Part shown: one piece after another, positions 1 to 11,193 of the stretch
Position numbering within the stretch: the first letter of the stretch is position 1
How the letters are laid out: every line of letters begins with the position of its first letter
Source: Xenoacremonium recifei
Lineage: Eukaryota > Ascomycota > Sordariomycetes > Hypocreales > Nectriaceae
Direction of reading: 5' to 3'
NCBI GenBank assembly: GCA_012184525.1
Contig: WOFQ01000084.1
Coordinates: forward strand, 1 to 64,000
DNA: 64,000 bases
Position numbers and translations under genes: made by a program
The notes under the pieces: generated by a model
What the model saw: only the letters and a program-made list of their open reading frames with translations
Database searches by the model: none
Told to the model about the DNA's origin: nothing

Positions 1-228
1 GGGGTAACTGCAAGCTGGCATACAAGGATGTTGGGCTGACATAAGTCCCTTACAGACGCACCGGGTGCGCAACACGTGACACTTACGGGCGCACCCAGGT
101 GCGCACCTATTGGCGCCCGTAAAGCTCCTGGTGCTGAGTCATCCATTTACCGAGGTTTTGGACCTTTCTTAAACGCCACCTACGAGTTCCTAGCGCAATT
201 CATCGTCAACTTCAACCTTCACGCAAAG

Positions 229-948
229 ATGTCTTGGCCAACATCGTTCGCTCAAGGCTCCCTAGCTGCGACATACATCGCGTCCTTTGTTGGGACATAT
301 GCGGCCCTTTCGTCGCCTAACCCAAGCCTGGAGCCTGTACCTGCGACCGGCGACGCGATCCGGTCCCTGAACCTCACCAGCAAGCACGCCACTAAAGTGA
401 CATTGGCTCCTCTGGGGCTTCTGACGCTTCATTCGTCTGCCCTGGCTTGTCTTTATCCACAAATTCCGGTATATGCCCTTCGTTATGGGACCGATAATGG
501 TTTCAATAACCGTTCAGTGACTTGGTCCTCCGCAACAGCCGTTCCACTAGCTCTGATTCTTTGTGTCGGGGTCCCTCTGCGGCTGTTTTCATATGCATCC
601 TTAGGGAAAAACTTCACCTTTGCACTCGCAGAGCCAGATCAACTGAAAACGACCGGAATCTACAAATACGTACAACATCCGAGCTACACGGCACTCATTG
701 TCGTCATCCTTTGCAACGTAGCATTATTCGGGAGATTGGATGGGGTGGCAAGTTGTTGGATCCCACCAGACTGGCACCGTCTTCTGCAGGAATCAAGATG
801 GTTTCTGATTCCTGCGGGGATATCAATTGTCATTTGCGGGGTTTGGATAAGAGTGAGACAGGAAGAGCAAATGTTGAAGGCCAAGTTCAAACTCAAGTGG
901 GAGAGGTGGCATGCCTCGACAGCCCGCTTTTTACCCTGGGTGTTTTAA
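229..948 (+). CDS. Isoprenylcysteine carboxyl methyltransferase (ICMT/PEMT-fold) family membrane protein
   Basis: This 239-aa single-exon protein probably methylates an isoprenylated cysteine or a related lipid thiol/amine using SAM, in an internal membrane. Seen: several hydrophobic segments, a central KNFTFAL stretch followed by LKTTGIYKYVQHPSY (the G-Y-x-x-x-R/Q-HP-xY signature of the ICMT/PEMT fold) and the C-terminal RQEEQML...W..WH..T.RFLPWVF pattern, which is the SAM-binding and active-site region of this family. The frame is open from an ATG at 76, but the ATG at 229 gives an N-terminus of the usual length and starts just before the first membrane segment, so I chose it. No intron is needed. 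The exact substrate cannot be read from the sequence. Confidence 0.8.
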   Translation: MSWPTSFAQGSLAATYIASFVGTYAALSSPNPSLEPVPATGDAIRSLNLTSKHATKVTLAPLGLLTLHSSALACLYPQIPVYALRYGTDNGFNNRSVTWSSATAVPLALILCVGVPLRLFSYASLGKNFTFALAEPDQLKTTGIYKYVQHPSYTALIVVILCNVALFGRLDGVASCWIPPDWHRLLQESRWFLIPAGISIVICGVWIRVRQEEQMLKAKFKLKWERWHASTARFLPWVF

Positions 949-2612
949 TTCAAGTCTGTAAATCTATGTATCGCTTGCAAGTACATAGGGAAATTCCTGC
1001 ATATAGTAGAAGACTGGCTTTGGATTTGGTGACGTTCCTGGTACCGTGGCGGTGATAGGACACCAAAAGGATAGCACGGAACTACAACATTAAGTTCGCT
1101 AGTGCGCATCGATATAGTAAACCATACCATACGTAAGGCTCCTCTCGAACTTCTAGAAATCCTGGGGGTGTCTTCGATAAACTGAAGGGTGCTTTTTCAA
1201 GCTCGTTTTCCCCAAAGTCGATATGAATCTAGCTGACATCCCCCATATGGCGGAAAGGTTCGTAAAGTTTAATCATTCTTCCTTTTAGTAATGGCATGCG
1301 TAACTGATAAGACAGCGCCAAGCACGCCAGAGAACACAGATGCGAAATACCTAAATGAGGCGAGCTGACTTCTGCTACGCATGAGACGATGGGATTAGTA
1401 AAGTAAACGAGCCGCTAAGACTGATTACAGCTGTTTCCTAACCCATAATTGAAGTTATCAAGCCATAATTCGTCTCGACAAACATTCTAGGCAAGTCCTA
1501 GAAGAAACACAACGAACCACAAATTGGATGAGACAAGCCACGCAACACCTGTCTTTCCCACATGGTAATCACCTTTCCTGCGTTCTGATTTGCTCTGTGA
1601 AACTGGAATCAGACTCTTCAGCTCCGATTCGGAGGCCATGGAGAGCTCCACGACGGTGGGTTTGCTGGTGATCATCGAATGGTATCGAGCCCAATTTCGT
1701 AAATTTTACGCTTCACAGCTTCCAGAACCCAAGCGTGCCCACAATTCCTTGCCAGCTTCCGAATTGGCCAAAAGCTCAGCTCCGTAGAGGAGTCACTGTG
1801 ATCGGGCCGGTGAGAGGTTTTATGGTTTGTGGGAGAGTTCCATATCAGAGGCTCGTGACGAAGTCGGGATTAGGTAAAAGGAACCTTGTTTTCTGTCATG
1901 GAATCCACTGCTGAAACTGGCCGGGACTTTGGGCGGCACCGCGGTTAGCAAATTCAATTGGCTATGGGGGAGTTATCTGCCTTCACAAGAGTCATCTTGG
2001 GGAGAGGAGAGTTGGCAAATTCCACGATATCGTGGACAAGTTGCTGCGCTATGTCTGTAAGGTCATTCCAAGCTGTGAGGCCCTAGAGGCGAATCTTGAC
2101 AGGGGCCTGACAGCTGGCGTGATGTCCTCCCGGCGAAAATTTTCTAGAACATGACTAGAAAGCCGATCCGCGCTGCATTCCCGGCGCGGCCCCACGCCAC
2201 TACAAGGCCCGTTCGCCTCTCACCACCGGCTTCGCCGCATCGGAGCGCAGCTCCCGCCTGTAGCCGTGATTGAAAAGGGTCTAAGCACCCAGGGTCTTCG
2301 TGTCGACGTCTGGCGAGCGGCATCTGGGCGTCATACCATAACAATCAGCTTCCATATTCGTCAACTGCCTCCCTGGGAGCAAGACCTCATCCACGGGGCC
2401 CCGGACACCAGGCGGGAAGCTTTCTGGGGCAGAGGGTTTGGGTATAAACGGGTCATCCACCTCGAGCGAGAGTTTGCGGAGGTCCATTACAACCCCGCGT
2501 TACAGTCGTGGCCTCTTCCATTTGACTTATTTTCCACTCGTCAGCATTTCACGTCACTTACTCTTCTTTCCCACCTATACGTTGCCTCCCCATCACGAAT
2601 CCGGTCCACAAC
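949..2612. other. Intergenic region, no gene seen
   Basis: About 1.66 kb between the ICMT-like gene and the amino-acid transporter. Only short open frames without recognisable similarity or codon-use support occur. The last 250-350 bases, pyrimidine-rich with CTCTTC tracts just before the ATG at 2613, are the likely promoter and leader of the transporter. Confidence 0.6.
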
Positions 2613-4087
2613 ATGGCTGCCACAACAGAGAAGGGGACGCCTCACGACAAGGCTGGCCCTGAAGCTCCTGGCCTCCGCCCCATGTTCAACCAGAACCCTC
2701 CAGACAACGAAGAGATTGTGGGAGAGATATCCGAGTGGGAAAAGCAGAAGGCGTTGGCTGGCAATGCCAAGTTCCACCGTCTCGGCTGGAAACGCCTTAC
2801 TGTGGTACTCATTGTCGAAGCTATCGCCCTTGGAGCCCTTTCTCTTCCCGCCTCCTTCGCAACACTTGGCATGGTAGCTGGCGTCATTGTCAGTATCGTC
2901 TTCGGATTGGTCGCCATCTACGCAGGCCATCACGTTGGTGCTGTGAAGGTTAAATATCCCCATGTCGGGAACTACGCTGATGCTGCCCGGTTGATGTTTG
3001 GACGTGTCGGATACGAAGCTGTGGCTGCCATCTTTCTGCTGGAGTTGCTGTTCGTGTCTGGTTCACATTGTCTTACGGGCACCATCGCCTTTCTTGATCT
3101 TACCGAAAATGGAGCGTGCAGCCTGGTCTTTGGGGTGGTGTCCGCTATTATCCTCTTTGCCGTGTCGGTACCTCCATCCTTCACCGAGATGGCCATCCTT
3201 GGCTACATCGACTGCGCATCGATTCTGATTGCGATCGGTATCACGATTATCGCCACAGGAGTTCAGGGTTCACAGTCCGCTGCTGGGCTTGGAGGCATTG
3301 ATTGGTCTGCCTGGCCCAAGGCTGGTGTCACCACTCAAGATGTGTTCACAGCCGTCGTCAACATCATCCTCGCATACACCTTCACCTTGTGCCAATTCTC
3401 TTTCATGGACGAAATGCATACACCAACTCAGTATCCTAAAGCTGTATGGGCAACAGGAATTATCGAAATTGTCATCTATACCCTAACTGGCGCACTTGTC
3501 TATGCGTTTGTGGGTGTGGATGTCAAGTCACCTGCTCTTCTATCCGGGGGCCCGTTGATCAGCAAGATCGCCTTTGGCTGCGCTCTGCCAGTCATCTTCA
3601 TTAGTGGTGCTGTCATTACGCAATGTGCAGCGCGCCTGATACATGGGCGAATTTATGCAAACCGAGTTGAACGATACGTCAATACCTCTAAGGGATGGAT
3701 TAGCTGGCTGGTAGTAGTGCTTGTTGTTGTTGTCATTGGATGGGTTATTGCTGAAGCGATCCCCTTCTTTAGCGATCTCGTGGCACTGATTTCCAGTCTT
3801 TTTAACTCCGGGTTTGCCTTATACCTGCCGGCCTTGATGTGGTTCAAGCTGCTGCGTGAAGGAGAATGGACTCGAAGGGACAATCTGATCAAGGGTGCCC
3901 TCAACGGCCTCATGTTTTTGGCTGGAATGGTGGTCTTAGTTGGAGGGACTTGGGCGTCGATCCAAAGCATTGTAAGTTTGTCTAGTCTCCGGGACGGCAT
4001 TCTCAGTAAATGGCTAATGTGACTCAATAGGTGGACAATTATCGTGATGGAACTGTCGGCGGGTCTTTTACATGTGCAGCCAGTTGA
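2613..4087 (+). CDS. Neutral amino-acid transporter, AAAP/Aa_trans family (Mtr-like)
   Basis: Predicted 471-aa plasma-membrane amino-acid/proton symporter. Exons 2613-3971 and 4031-4087; the 59-bp intron has a GTAAGT donor and an AATAG acceptor and is needed to reach the family's usual C-terminus (VDN...GGSFTCA), which the unspliced frame lacks. Seen: a soluble N-terminus of about 60 residues, then about eleven hydrophobic helices, beginning with the LTVVLIVEAIALGALSLPA motif typical of the family's first helix, and the LCQFSFMDEM motif of the fungal neutral amino-acid permeases. The last exon codes for only 18 residues. Substrate specificity (aromatic/neutral, as for Neurospora Mtr) is inferred from family likeness only. 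Confidence 0.88.
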
Positions 4088-4460
4088 GAAGCTGTTGTGG
4101 TTATAGAAGGATCAGACCAGTTATAGACATGTCAGACCCGAGTACCCTCTCTGAAACTGGAGGATTGTCGGAACCATACTATTGATCATTGCAAAGCAGT
4201 ACTTATGTCGACGCGATGAACGTATGATGGTGCCCAATGCTTGACTTTTCACAAAAAAGCCATTTGTCTCCGTGTATAGTGACACCATGACAACATTTGA
4301 GGTCGGCGGACTCACAATAGTCAACGTCATGATTGAGTTTGTGGTATCATGATTTGATAGTTATTCCTGACGAAGAGCCTCATGCTAAAGTTTCATTGTA
4401 TCCGTCGTTCCTTTAACACCGCTTTCTGATCTCGCCCAGACTACTCACCGACACTAGCAG
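4088..4460. other. Intergenic region between transporter and F-box remnant
   Basis: About 370 bases with no supported gene. It holds the transporter's 3' flank and the 3' flank of the decayed F-box gene (convergent orientation). No structured element was recognised. Confidence 0.5.
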
Positions 4461-6310
4461 ACTACCACTCGAGCTCTATATAACAGATTAATTTATTGAG
4501 CAAGTAAATTTGGTATGTAGATCTCTTCAACGTCCATCGCTTCCAAATTTTCGTAGGTCGAATCTTCTGAGGCATGGGATCCTCTTCGTATCGTGTTTTC
4601 CACTTGACCTCGTACAAAGAGAAGGGATAGAAAATCTCTAAGAGCTTGAGATACCGGATCAATGTCAATTGAGACCTCGCAGGAGAGTCCCGACTGTGGG
4701 AATCAGCCACTGTTTGGGCATTTCTGGGTTTTATGTAAGTCAAGCGCACCCATCTCATGGAATCTCGATCCAGTGCGAGCTTCTTCTAGCGGTCCACGGC
4801 GTCATATTGCTCATCTCGGCCGGAAAATGCAGTCGTCTCCCATGTCGTATACCAGAGAATCGATGACTACTCCTCCCTAATTTTGCTCAAGGTGTATCCA
4901 AAACTAAAGATGGACTCGGGCGGCAATTCCACATCTCCATCCCCTCCAGTTTCGGCAAGCAAGAAGCTGCTCTACTCGCCAACACCAGGGTGAGATCGAT
5001 TGCCAGAGGAAGCCTTGCCGGAGAGACTGATTCGACTGTGTACGCAAATCCTCCCATTTAGACAAAGAGCTGTCGTGAAGGTTTCCTCCGAATCTGTTCA
5101 ACTGCGAGTGGAATTCGAGAAAGACATGGTCGGCGTCGAAGAGATGAGCAACACAAAGGTGCTCCGAGTTGTAGCCTATGCGTGCTAAGCATGATCCGGT
5201 ACAATCGGAATTCGGCTCAACAGCGCGGGGCCAAAGACTATTCACGACGCCCACTGTCATGTCGCGGAAAATATCAAGGCGCTTCAACGTGTTTGGCAGA
5301 CCATAGAGTCGCAGTGCCATGGCCCAATCTGTGAGCTTTAGTCGAAATAGCTAGAGGTTGGCAACATCATTGACTTACATTTATCTTCCTGTTGGGAATG
5401 TCGAAAGTGCCACCATTCCTAACGTGCTCTTTCGATCCATTTGAAACTCTCGTGCATTATGCGGAGTATTTTCATCGGCGGGAAGGTGCGATAGTAGGCG
5501 CGACGAATCAGCAGCCCGTCACGATGTCAACCCTCGGGAACTTTTACACTTCTTGAACCGAGCTGAATTGGAGTTTCGAAGAAGTTGTTCCAAGCAATCT
5601 GTCCATCCCTGGCTGTCTGTGCCCCGTAGGAAGGATCCATTTTCTGAGCAAACCGTTCCTCCAGCTGTAGAATTCATGGCTCAAGGATACCCTCTCATCG
5701 ACTAAGTGTCGGAGAGCTGCGTGGTTGTCGTGGGGGTTGACATCCTCCCCGTATCGATATGAATACTCTTCTGCAAGAGAAAAGGGGCGGTAGACACGTT
5801 TCGTGTCTCTCGGCGAGAGGTAACTAAGTTCGAGGATAGAACCGGGACCTTCAAACGACGGGCGCTCGGGTCCAGAGAGAAAGGATGCCCAGTAGCTCGT
5901 AGATAGCAGCCGAAAATGTGGTGTTGTTCCTGGTAGTTGGATTCCGGTCAGCTTGAAGACGGAAAGATTTGGAACGGGGAGGAACCTACGCCTTGATCGT
6001 GGCATCTTCCTCGCTAAACATGCATTGACTACAGTTGTACTCGTCGAGTCGTCTCCGTAGCCAGAGATGCGGGACAAACCCGAGCCTGGAAATTTTGTCA
6101 TCCCGTAAGGCCTGCCTGAACATGGGTAGCCGTGTTGCGAAATTCGGAAACGTTTGTAGATGGTCGGCTCGAAGACGCACTGCCAATTTCGGCAGACGCT
6201 GGCATAATTGGAAGGGTCGTGGCCGGGCCGTTCGGAGTCGGTTAAGAGTTCCTCGAAAATAATGTTTCTGAGCTCCGGTGGAAGTTTTACCACAGGTAGC
6301 CAGATAAGAA
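4461..6310 (-). pseudogene. Decayed F-box domain gene
   Basis: Remains of a fungal F-box protein (substrate receptor of SCF ubiquitin ligase). Read on the minus strand, family-like pieces appear in order but in different frames: the F-box itself (LPPELRNIIFEELL, about 6284-6240, with a following VCRNWQ), then HLWLRRRLDEYNCSQC (about 6069-6020) in another frame, then ILELSYLSPRD back in the first frame (about 5830), LKRLDIFRD and DADHVFLEF (5290-5120), LPKLEGMEMWNC (about 4970-4930) shifted again, and LKLLEIFYPFSLYEVKW near 4650-4590. At least three frame changes and several stops separate conserved blocks, too many to explain by introns. The order and spacing match the large Pezizomycotina F-box family, so this is a relic rather than a new gene. 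Confidence 0.7.
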
Positions 6311-7028
6311 TGAGATGGACAACTCGAGTTGTGAATGAATAATGTTGATCAGCGAAAGATGCGGATGTGTGATGATGGATGATGTGCCAAGGCTCGGTAT
6401 TGTAGAGAGTAGGAGTGGCAATTTGGGGTTGGTGATCCAGAACGCGACACCACATGCCTCTCCGAAAGGGTTGTGCCTGCTCCTTTGCAATGATGGCCTA
6501 AGCCATAGTATGGCATTATTTATGTCCTTTGGGGGACCATTCTCGCGCGAACCACAGTCCAGTTGACTCCCCCGAGGGCCAAGACCACCCCCTGCCAAAA
6601 ACACACATGATCTACCTGTGATGTTAAGTTCAAGTTCACTTTGGAGTGGTAGGGGTGTTGACTGCTCCGACACAAGGCAACTTCGCCCTAACCCCCAGAC
6701 CCCCTCCCTACCAATGGCTACCTATGGGAGGGCCGGATCAACTTTCAGGTCCCTGCAAGCGTGAGGCGAAGCCGTTCCAGGGTTACATCCCCCCAAAGAA
6801 TTGAGCTCGCATTTGCCCCACCACTGGATTACAGGCGGCTTCGTGAGATCCTCCGTCTGACAGCCTGTCAGCTCGCTTAGCCGGATGACCGCCAGCGGTT
6901 ATCCTGCTTAATGGCGTTACGCCTCGGATCTGTCTTGGACCGCCAGGAGTCTCGCACTTTCCACTGACGATAACTCAATCCTCCGTCCAGCCAGAGCCAA
7001 GCTCCATGAACCGAGCAGATACCAAGCA
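6311..7028. other. Intergenic region, divergent from F-box relic and Zn2Cys6 gene
   Basis: About 720 bases with no supported gene; it is the shared upstream region of the F-box relic (minus) and the regulator starting at 7029 (plus). C-rich tracts near 6690-6720 are visible but no defined operator. Confidence 0.5.
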
Positions 7029-8630
7029 ATGCCGCGCCGAGGCTCCGAGAAGGTCCGCACTGGCTGCCGGACATGCAAGCGAGTCCCTGCGCTAATTGAC
7101 AAACTCCCTGTCTCCTCTGACTCGTCTTTCGGCAGACTTCGCAAGGTCAAATGCGATGAGGGCCGTCCCGAGTGCGCAAGATGTGTGAAAGCACGGAGGC
7201 AATGCCTGGGCTACGACTCCGCGCCGCCGGGAAGCTATTCATGGAGCCAGCTCCTCCACCTGCGGCAGCCGAGCATCACGAACGTGGACAAGGCAGAGCT
7301 TCGTTCATTGACTTACTTCAATCGCCAACTCGCCCCGTTCCTCGCTGGATCCCACGACACCACTTTCTGGGTCTCTCGTGTCCCCCAGATTCTCGAACAA
7401 GAACCAGCAGCGCAGCACGCTGTCTTTGCCATCAGCTCTCTATATGAGGACTTTGATCAGAAGTGCGCATATCGCGCGAATCTAGGCGCCTTTGGTGGTT
7501 GCGGTTGGCGTGGTAGTGCTTTCGCGCTGCAACATTACAACAAAGCTATCGGAAGAGTGCTCGCCAACGAAATATCCAACCTCGAGATCCTGCTAACGGT
7601 GTCTCTTCTTTTCACTTGCATTGAGTTCCTACAGGGAAACTGCCCCGCAGCCATCAAACATTGCCAACATGGCATCAGAGTCTACAACTCTTCCACCTCT
7701 CGGTTATCCTCCGAACTCTCCGCTGTCTTTAGCCAGCTCAGCATCTTTCCTCTCTTCTTCGGCAGCAACCCTTCGGACATCCCCCTTCCACGACATGGCA
7801 CCTGCGAAATAGAACAGTCCACAGCCACGATTTCTGAAGCCCGAGAGGCATTGGACTCGCTGATGGCTCGCGCAGTCAGACTGGTTCGTACGACGGATGT
7901 GTATCGCCTTGGCACAGCCTATCTACATAATCCCTCAACGAAGGCTTCAGAACAAGAAGAGCAACGGTATATCAACAATTGCTTGGATGCTTGGTGGACA
8001 GCATTCGCTGGGCTGAGACGAAAAGATTGGTCTAATTCAGAACATGCTTCCATTTTCCGCTTGCTTGAAATGCGATGGCTTGTGTCCAAAATTTGGGCCA
8101 ATGCCTGTCTAGACGATAAGGAAACTATCTATGACAATTATTTGTCTAGCTTTGAGCGAATAGTTGATATCGCCAAGCAAGAGAAAGCATGGAGAGATCT
8201 TTCATCCACGTCTCCATCCAGGTTCACATTTGAAATGGGGTTTCTTCCGTTACTTTACATAGCAGCCATCAAATGCCGTTACCTTCATGTCCGCCTAACG
8301 GTGCTCTCGCTTATGGAATCTCTTTCGTCTTCCAGAGAGACGCTTTGGGACGCGGACATCATGTTCGCGACTGCTTTGCGCATCATCGAGGTTGAACATG
8401 GGACAGTTCTCGACCACCAACACCTTGTTGAGGAGGCTGAAAACCGATTTAGCGAGGTAAGGCTACCAAATGACGAGGATAGAGTCCGCGATTGTGAGAA
8501 CACGGATGACGTAGCGGTGGAGAATGATGGCGATGGTCGTATTATTCTTCGTCGGAAAGTCTGCATGTTCCTCCCAGACGTTGGCGGTGGTTTCAAAACC
8601 CTATGGGAGTATTCAACATCTAGATTGTAA
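7029..8630 (+). CDS. Zn2Cys6 transcription factor (Fungal_trans_2-type) with a GC-AG intron
   Basis: Predicted 514-aa nuclear regulator. Exons 7029-7078 and 7136-8630. The zinc cluster is split: exon 1 ends in GCRTCK and exon 2 opens with LRKVKCDEGRPECARCVKARRQC. Only removal of exactly 57 bases restores C-x2-C-x6-C-x-...-C. No GT donor gives that length in frame, but GCGAGT at 7079 with the CGGCAG acceptor at 7135 does, so the intron is best read as GC-AG, with CTAAT/CTGAC branch candidates inside. The remaining 450 residues are helical and match the DUF3468-type middle region (LRSLTYFNRQLAPFL, YNKAI). It lies at the left edge of the sulfatase block; regulating that block is an inference from position. 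Confidence 0.82.
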   Translation: MPRRGSEKVRTGCRTCKRVPALIDKLPVSSDSSFGRLRKVKCDEGRPECARCVKARRQCLGYDSAPPGSYSWSQLLHLRQPSITNVDKAELRSLTYFNRQLAPFLAGSHDTTFWVSRVPQILEQEPAAQHAVFAISSLYEDFDQKCAYRANLGAFGGCGWRGSAFALQHYNKAIGRVLANEISNLEILLTVSLLFTCIEFLQGNCPAAIKHCQHGIRVYNSSTSRLSSELSAVFSQLSIFPLFFGSNPSDIPLPRHGTCEIEQSTATISEAREALDSLMARAVRLVRTTDVYRLGTAYLHNPSTKASEQEEQRYINNCLDAWWTAFAGLRRKDWSNSEHASIFRLLEMRWLVSKIWANACLDDKETIYDNYLSSFERIVDIAKQEKAWRDLSSTSPSRFTFEMGFLPLLYIAAIKCRYLHVRLTVLSLMESLSSSRETLWDADIMFATALRIIEVEHGTVLDHQHLVEEAENRFSEVRLPNDEDRVRDCENTDDVAVENDGDGRIILRRKVCMFLPDVGGGFKTLWEYSTSRL

Positions 8631-9243
8631 TGAAACTCATCTAAATTTCCCATATATACGAAAGAAAAAAAAAGTTATTTAATCGTTGACGCTTCGTTTG
8701 ATGCTTCGTTTGAGGAGCTCTTCGTCAACAGCTGGATGGTCCATCGAGGGTCACTCGCGTGCCGCGTGCACCATCTCAGAAAGCAAAGAACTTCGCATTC
8801 GACCCACAACCAAGATTGCGTGAGCCAAGGTAGTGTCAAGGTTTCTGTCAGCGTACCATGTAGAAATGCCCCTTATGCTATTCTTTCTGTCTCCCCCTTA
8901 CGTGATGGAAAGTCTGTGGGGCAATTCCGACATGAGAGATCAGCATTCGGGCTGAGCTGCTCTACTGCGCCTCTAACATCCTCGCCTAACACCTTTCAGG
9001 GTGACGAGTCATCGGAAATGATGTTATGGCTTCGCGGTAGAGCATATCAAGGCCAGGTAACCTTCGAAACTCATATAAATAAATGCCCAATGTCTTTTGA
9101 ACCCAGAACTTACTTTGATCTATCTATCTGTGATCACCAAAGGCTTTGGCTGTGGGTCATTCTCGCGCTTTCTTTTTCTCATCTATCTGTTTTAAATATC
9201 TTCCAAGCCGTTACATATCATCGGTATTGCTACCAACTCGGCA
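8631..9243. other. Intergenic region with a short tandem repeat and inverted repeat
   Basis: About 610 bases between the regulator and the serine hydrolase. A 12-bp tandem duplication (GACGCTTCGTTT/GATGCTTCGTTT, 8688-8711) sits between 7-bp inverted arms GTTGACG (8685-8691) and CGTCAAC (8723-8729), about 60 bases after the regulator's stop, so it may fold in that gene's 3' UTR. The rest is the likely promoter of the gene at 9244. Confidence 0.45.
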
Positions 9244-11095
9244 ATGTTGGCTGCTTTGTCCCTCGTTGCGGCCGCCAGCGTGGCCGTCGCGGCGCCATAC
9301 CACGACTGCGTCTTAGCTGGACCAGACTTTCCACCTCCGGCAAATCTGTCTCAGAGCGCCTTGCTAACGCAGGCCACTAAGAAGTTCGAGCAACTTCTAA
9401 ACAAAAGCTCTCTTGGGCTCGAGCCAGATGATGTGGCTTGGAGTGTCGCGTTGTTCTCGTCCAAGGAGAATACAACCCTTTATGAACATTATTACACGCC
9501 TTCTATCGATGTTGGGGTCGATGTGGTAGACAGCAACTCCATCTTTCGCATTGGAAGCATTACAAAGGTCTTCAGTGTCTGGTCTTTTCTCCTCGAAGTT
9601 GGAGATAGTTACTTTAACGACCCGATCAGCAAATATGTCCCAGAACTAGCAAATCTCTCCAGCGCTCTAGATTCTGACGTTTTGGAAGACGATTTGAGTC
9701 AGGTTAAATGGGATGAGGTGACGTTGGGAGAGCTTGCTAGCCAGGCTGCTGGCATCCCACGAGATCGTAAGTTTCGTCTTGAGCTAGGCTATCTTGTGAC
9801 TGATGGGTTTTTGATAGCAACGGAAAACGATCTGGCCGCGGAGTTGTCCACCTTGGAAGCCGAGAGCCTCGGCTTTCCGAAGCTCCCTAAAAGTGAGATC
9901 CCCATCTGTGGTTTGGATGGCGTGAAACGACCTTGCACTCGACGAGGTAAGTGAGCTAATGATAGAAGAGAACTTCAACCTTTATTTAACGATAAAAATA
10001 GAAATGTTCTCGTATCTTGTAAGAGAGCGTCCAATCTATGCATCACAACACTCCCCGGCATATAGCAACATCGCATTCACCTTGCTTGGCTACGCTCAAG
10101 AGGCTATCACTGGCAAAACCTTCAACGAAACTATTACCACGGACATCATGGAAGCATTGGGGATGAGTAACAGTAGCTACGAGACGACTCCTGGCTCTGG
10201 TGGAGTGATTCCAGGAAACAATGCCAGCGAAGTCGGCTGGGATACGGATCTTAGCGTAGGATCACCTTCGGGCTCCATCTACAGTTCTACGTCCGACATG
10301 ATCAAGGCTGGACAGTCAATCCTACAATCCACTCTCCTCAAGCCCGCTGAGACTCGCCGCTGGCTGAAGCCTTTAATCCAAACTGGGTATTTGAGCACGG
10401 CTGTAGGCGCCCCATGGGAGATTCGCTATCTCACAAATCCAAACCAACATATGGTCGAAACCTACACGAAGCAAGGCGACATCGGGAACTACAACGCAGC
10501 ACTTGCTCTTTCGCCGGAACATGACCTAGGATGGATTGTTCTTGCAGCTGGAACGGCAAGCTCAACGGCTTCAACTGTTCGCGATGAGCTCTTCAACGCT
10601 TTTAGTGACATCTTCATTCCCATGGCAGAAAATGAAGCTAAGCAAGAGGCCATCGTCAACTTCAATGGCACTTATGTGGACGAGGCCACAAACAGTTCCG
10701 CCGTCATCCTCGTTGGAGATAACGGCAGAGCAGGCCTCGGCGTTCCGGAGCTGATCAGCCGCGGACAACAAATCATCGGACCACAAAGCGAGTTGATCGC
10801 ACTCTACAACGCTGGAGAGTCTGCCCGTTTATATCCCTCGGGGCTGAAAACCACGAAACGGCGAGGCGATGGTTGCGGATCATATGATGCACGACTCGGC
10901 TTTAGAGCAACTTTTTGGAATGAAACACAGGCTAATGAGATGGAGGATCCTTGCCTCTTAGCTTGGACTGCGCTGGGAACTCCGATGTATGGACAGCGAT
11001 CTATCGACGACTGGGTTTTCGAGATGGGGGAAGATGGTAGAGCAACAGCATTGGATGTGAGAATTTTGAGACTCAGGCTCACCAGACGGGACTAG
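9244..11095 (+). CDS. Secreted beta-lactamase-fold serine hydrolase
   Basis: Predicted 581-aa secreted enzyme of the serine beta-lactamase/penicillin-binding-protein-like family (in fungi usually esterases, amidases or peptidases rather than antibiotic-resistance enzymes). Exons 9244-9766, 9818-9946 and 10002-11095; both introns (51 and 55 bp) have GTAAG donors. Seen: an N-terminal signal peptide (MLAALSLVAAASVAVAA), the catalytic SxxK motif SITK at residues 105-108, and the YxN motif in PAYSNIAFTLLGYA after the second intron; several N-glycosylation sites. An extra C-terminal region of about 200 residues follows the catalytic core. It sits between the regulator and the sulfatases; its natural substrate is unknown. 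Confidence 0.85.
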
Positions 11096-11193
11096 AGAAA
11101 CCATACGGCCCGTCTCTTCGAGATTGATAGGTATGAACCAGGTAAGTGATCATTGATAGATTCATCATTCTTCCTGGATTTAGTTGCCATAAT

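Noticed and set aside
522..1055. 177-aa plus-strand open frame
   Set aside because: Out-of-frame shadow of the ICMT-like gene, with no family likeness.
2266..2877. 203-aa plus-strand open frame
   Set aside because: Covers the leader and first part of the amino-acid transporter in another frame; composition is unlike a real protein.
8736..9380. 214-aa plus-strand open frame before the serine hydrolase
   Set aside because: Overlaps the signal-peptide exon of the hydrolase out of frame and has no recognisable motif.
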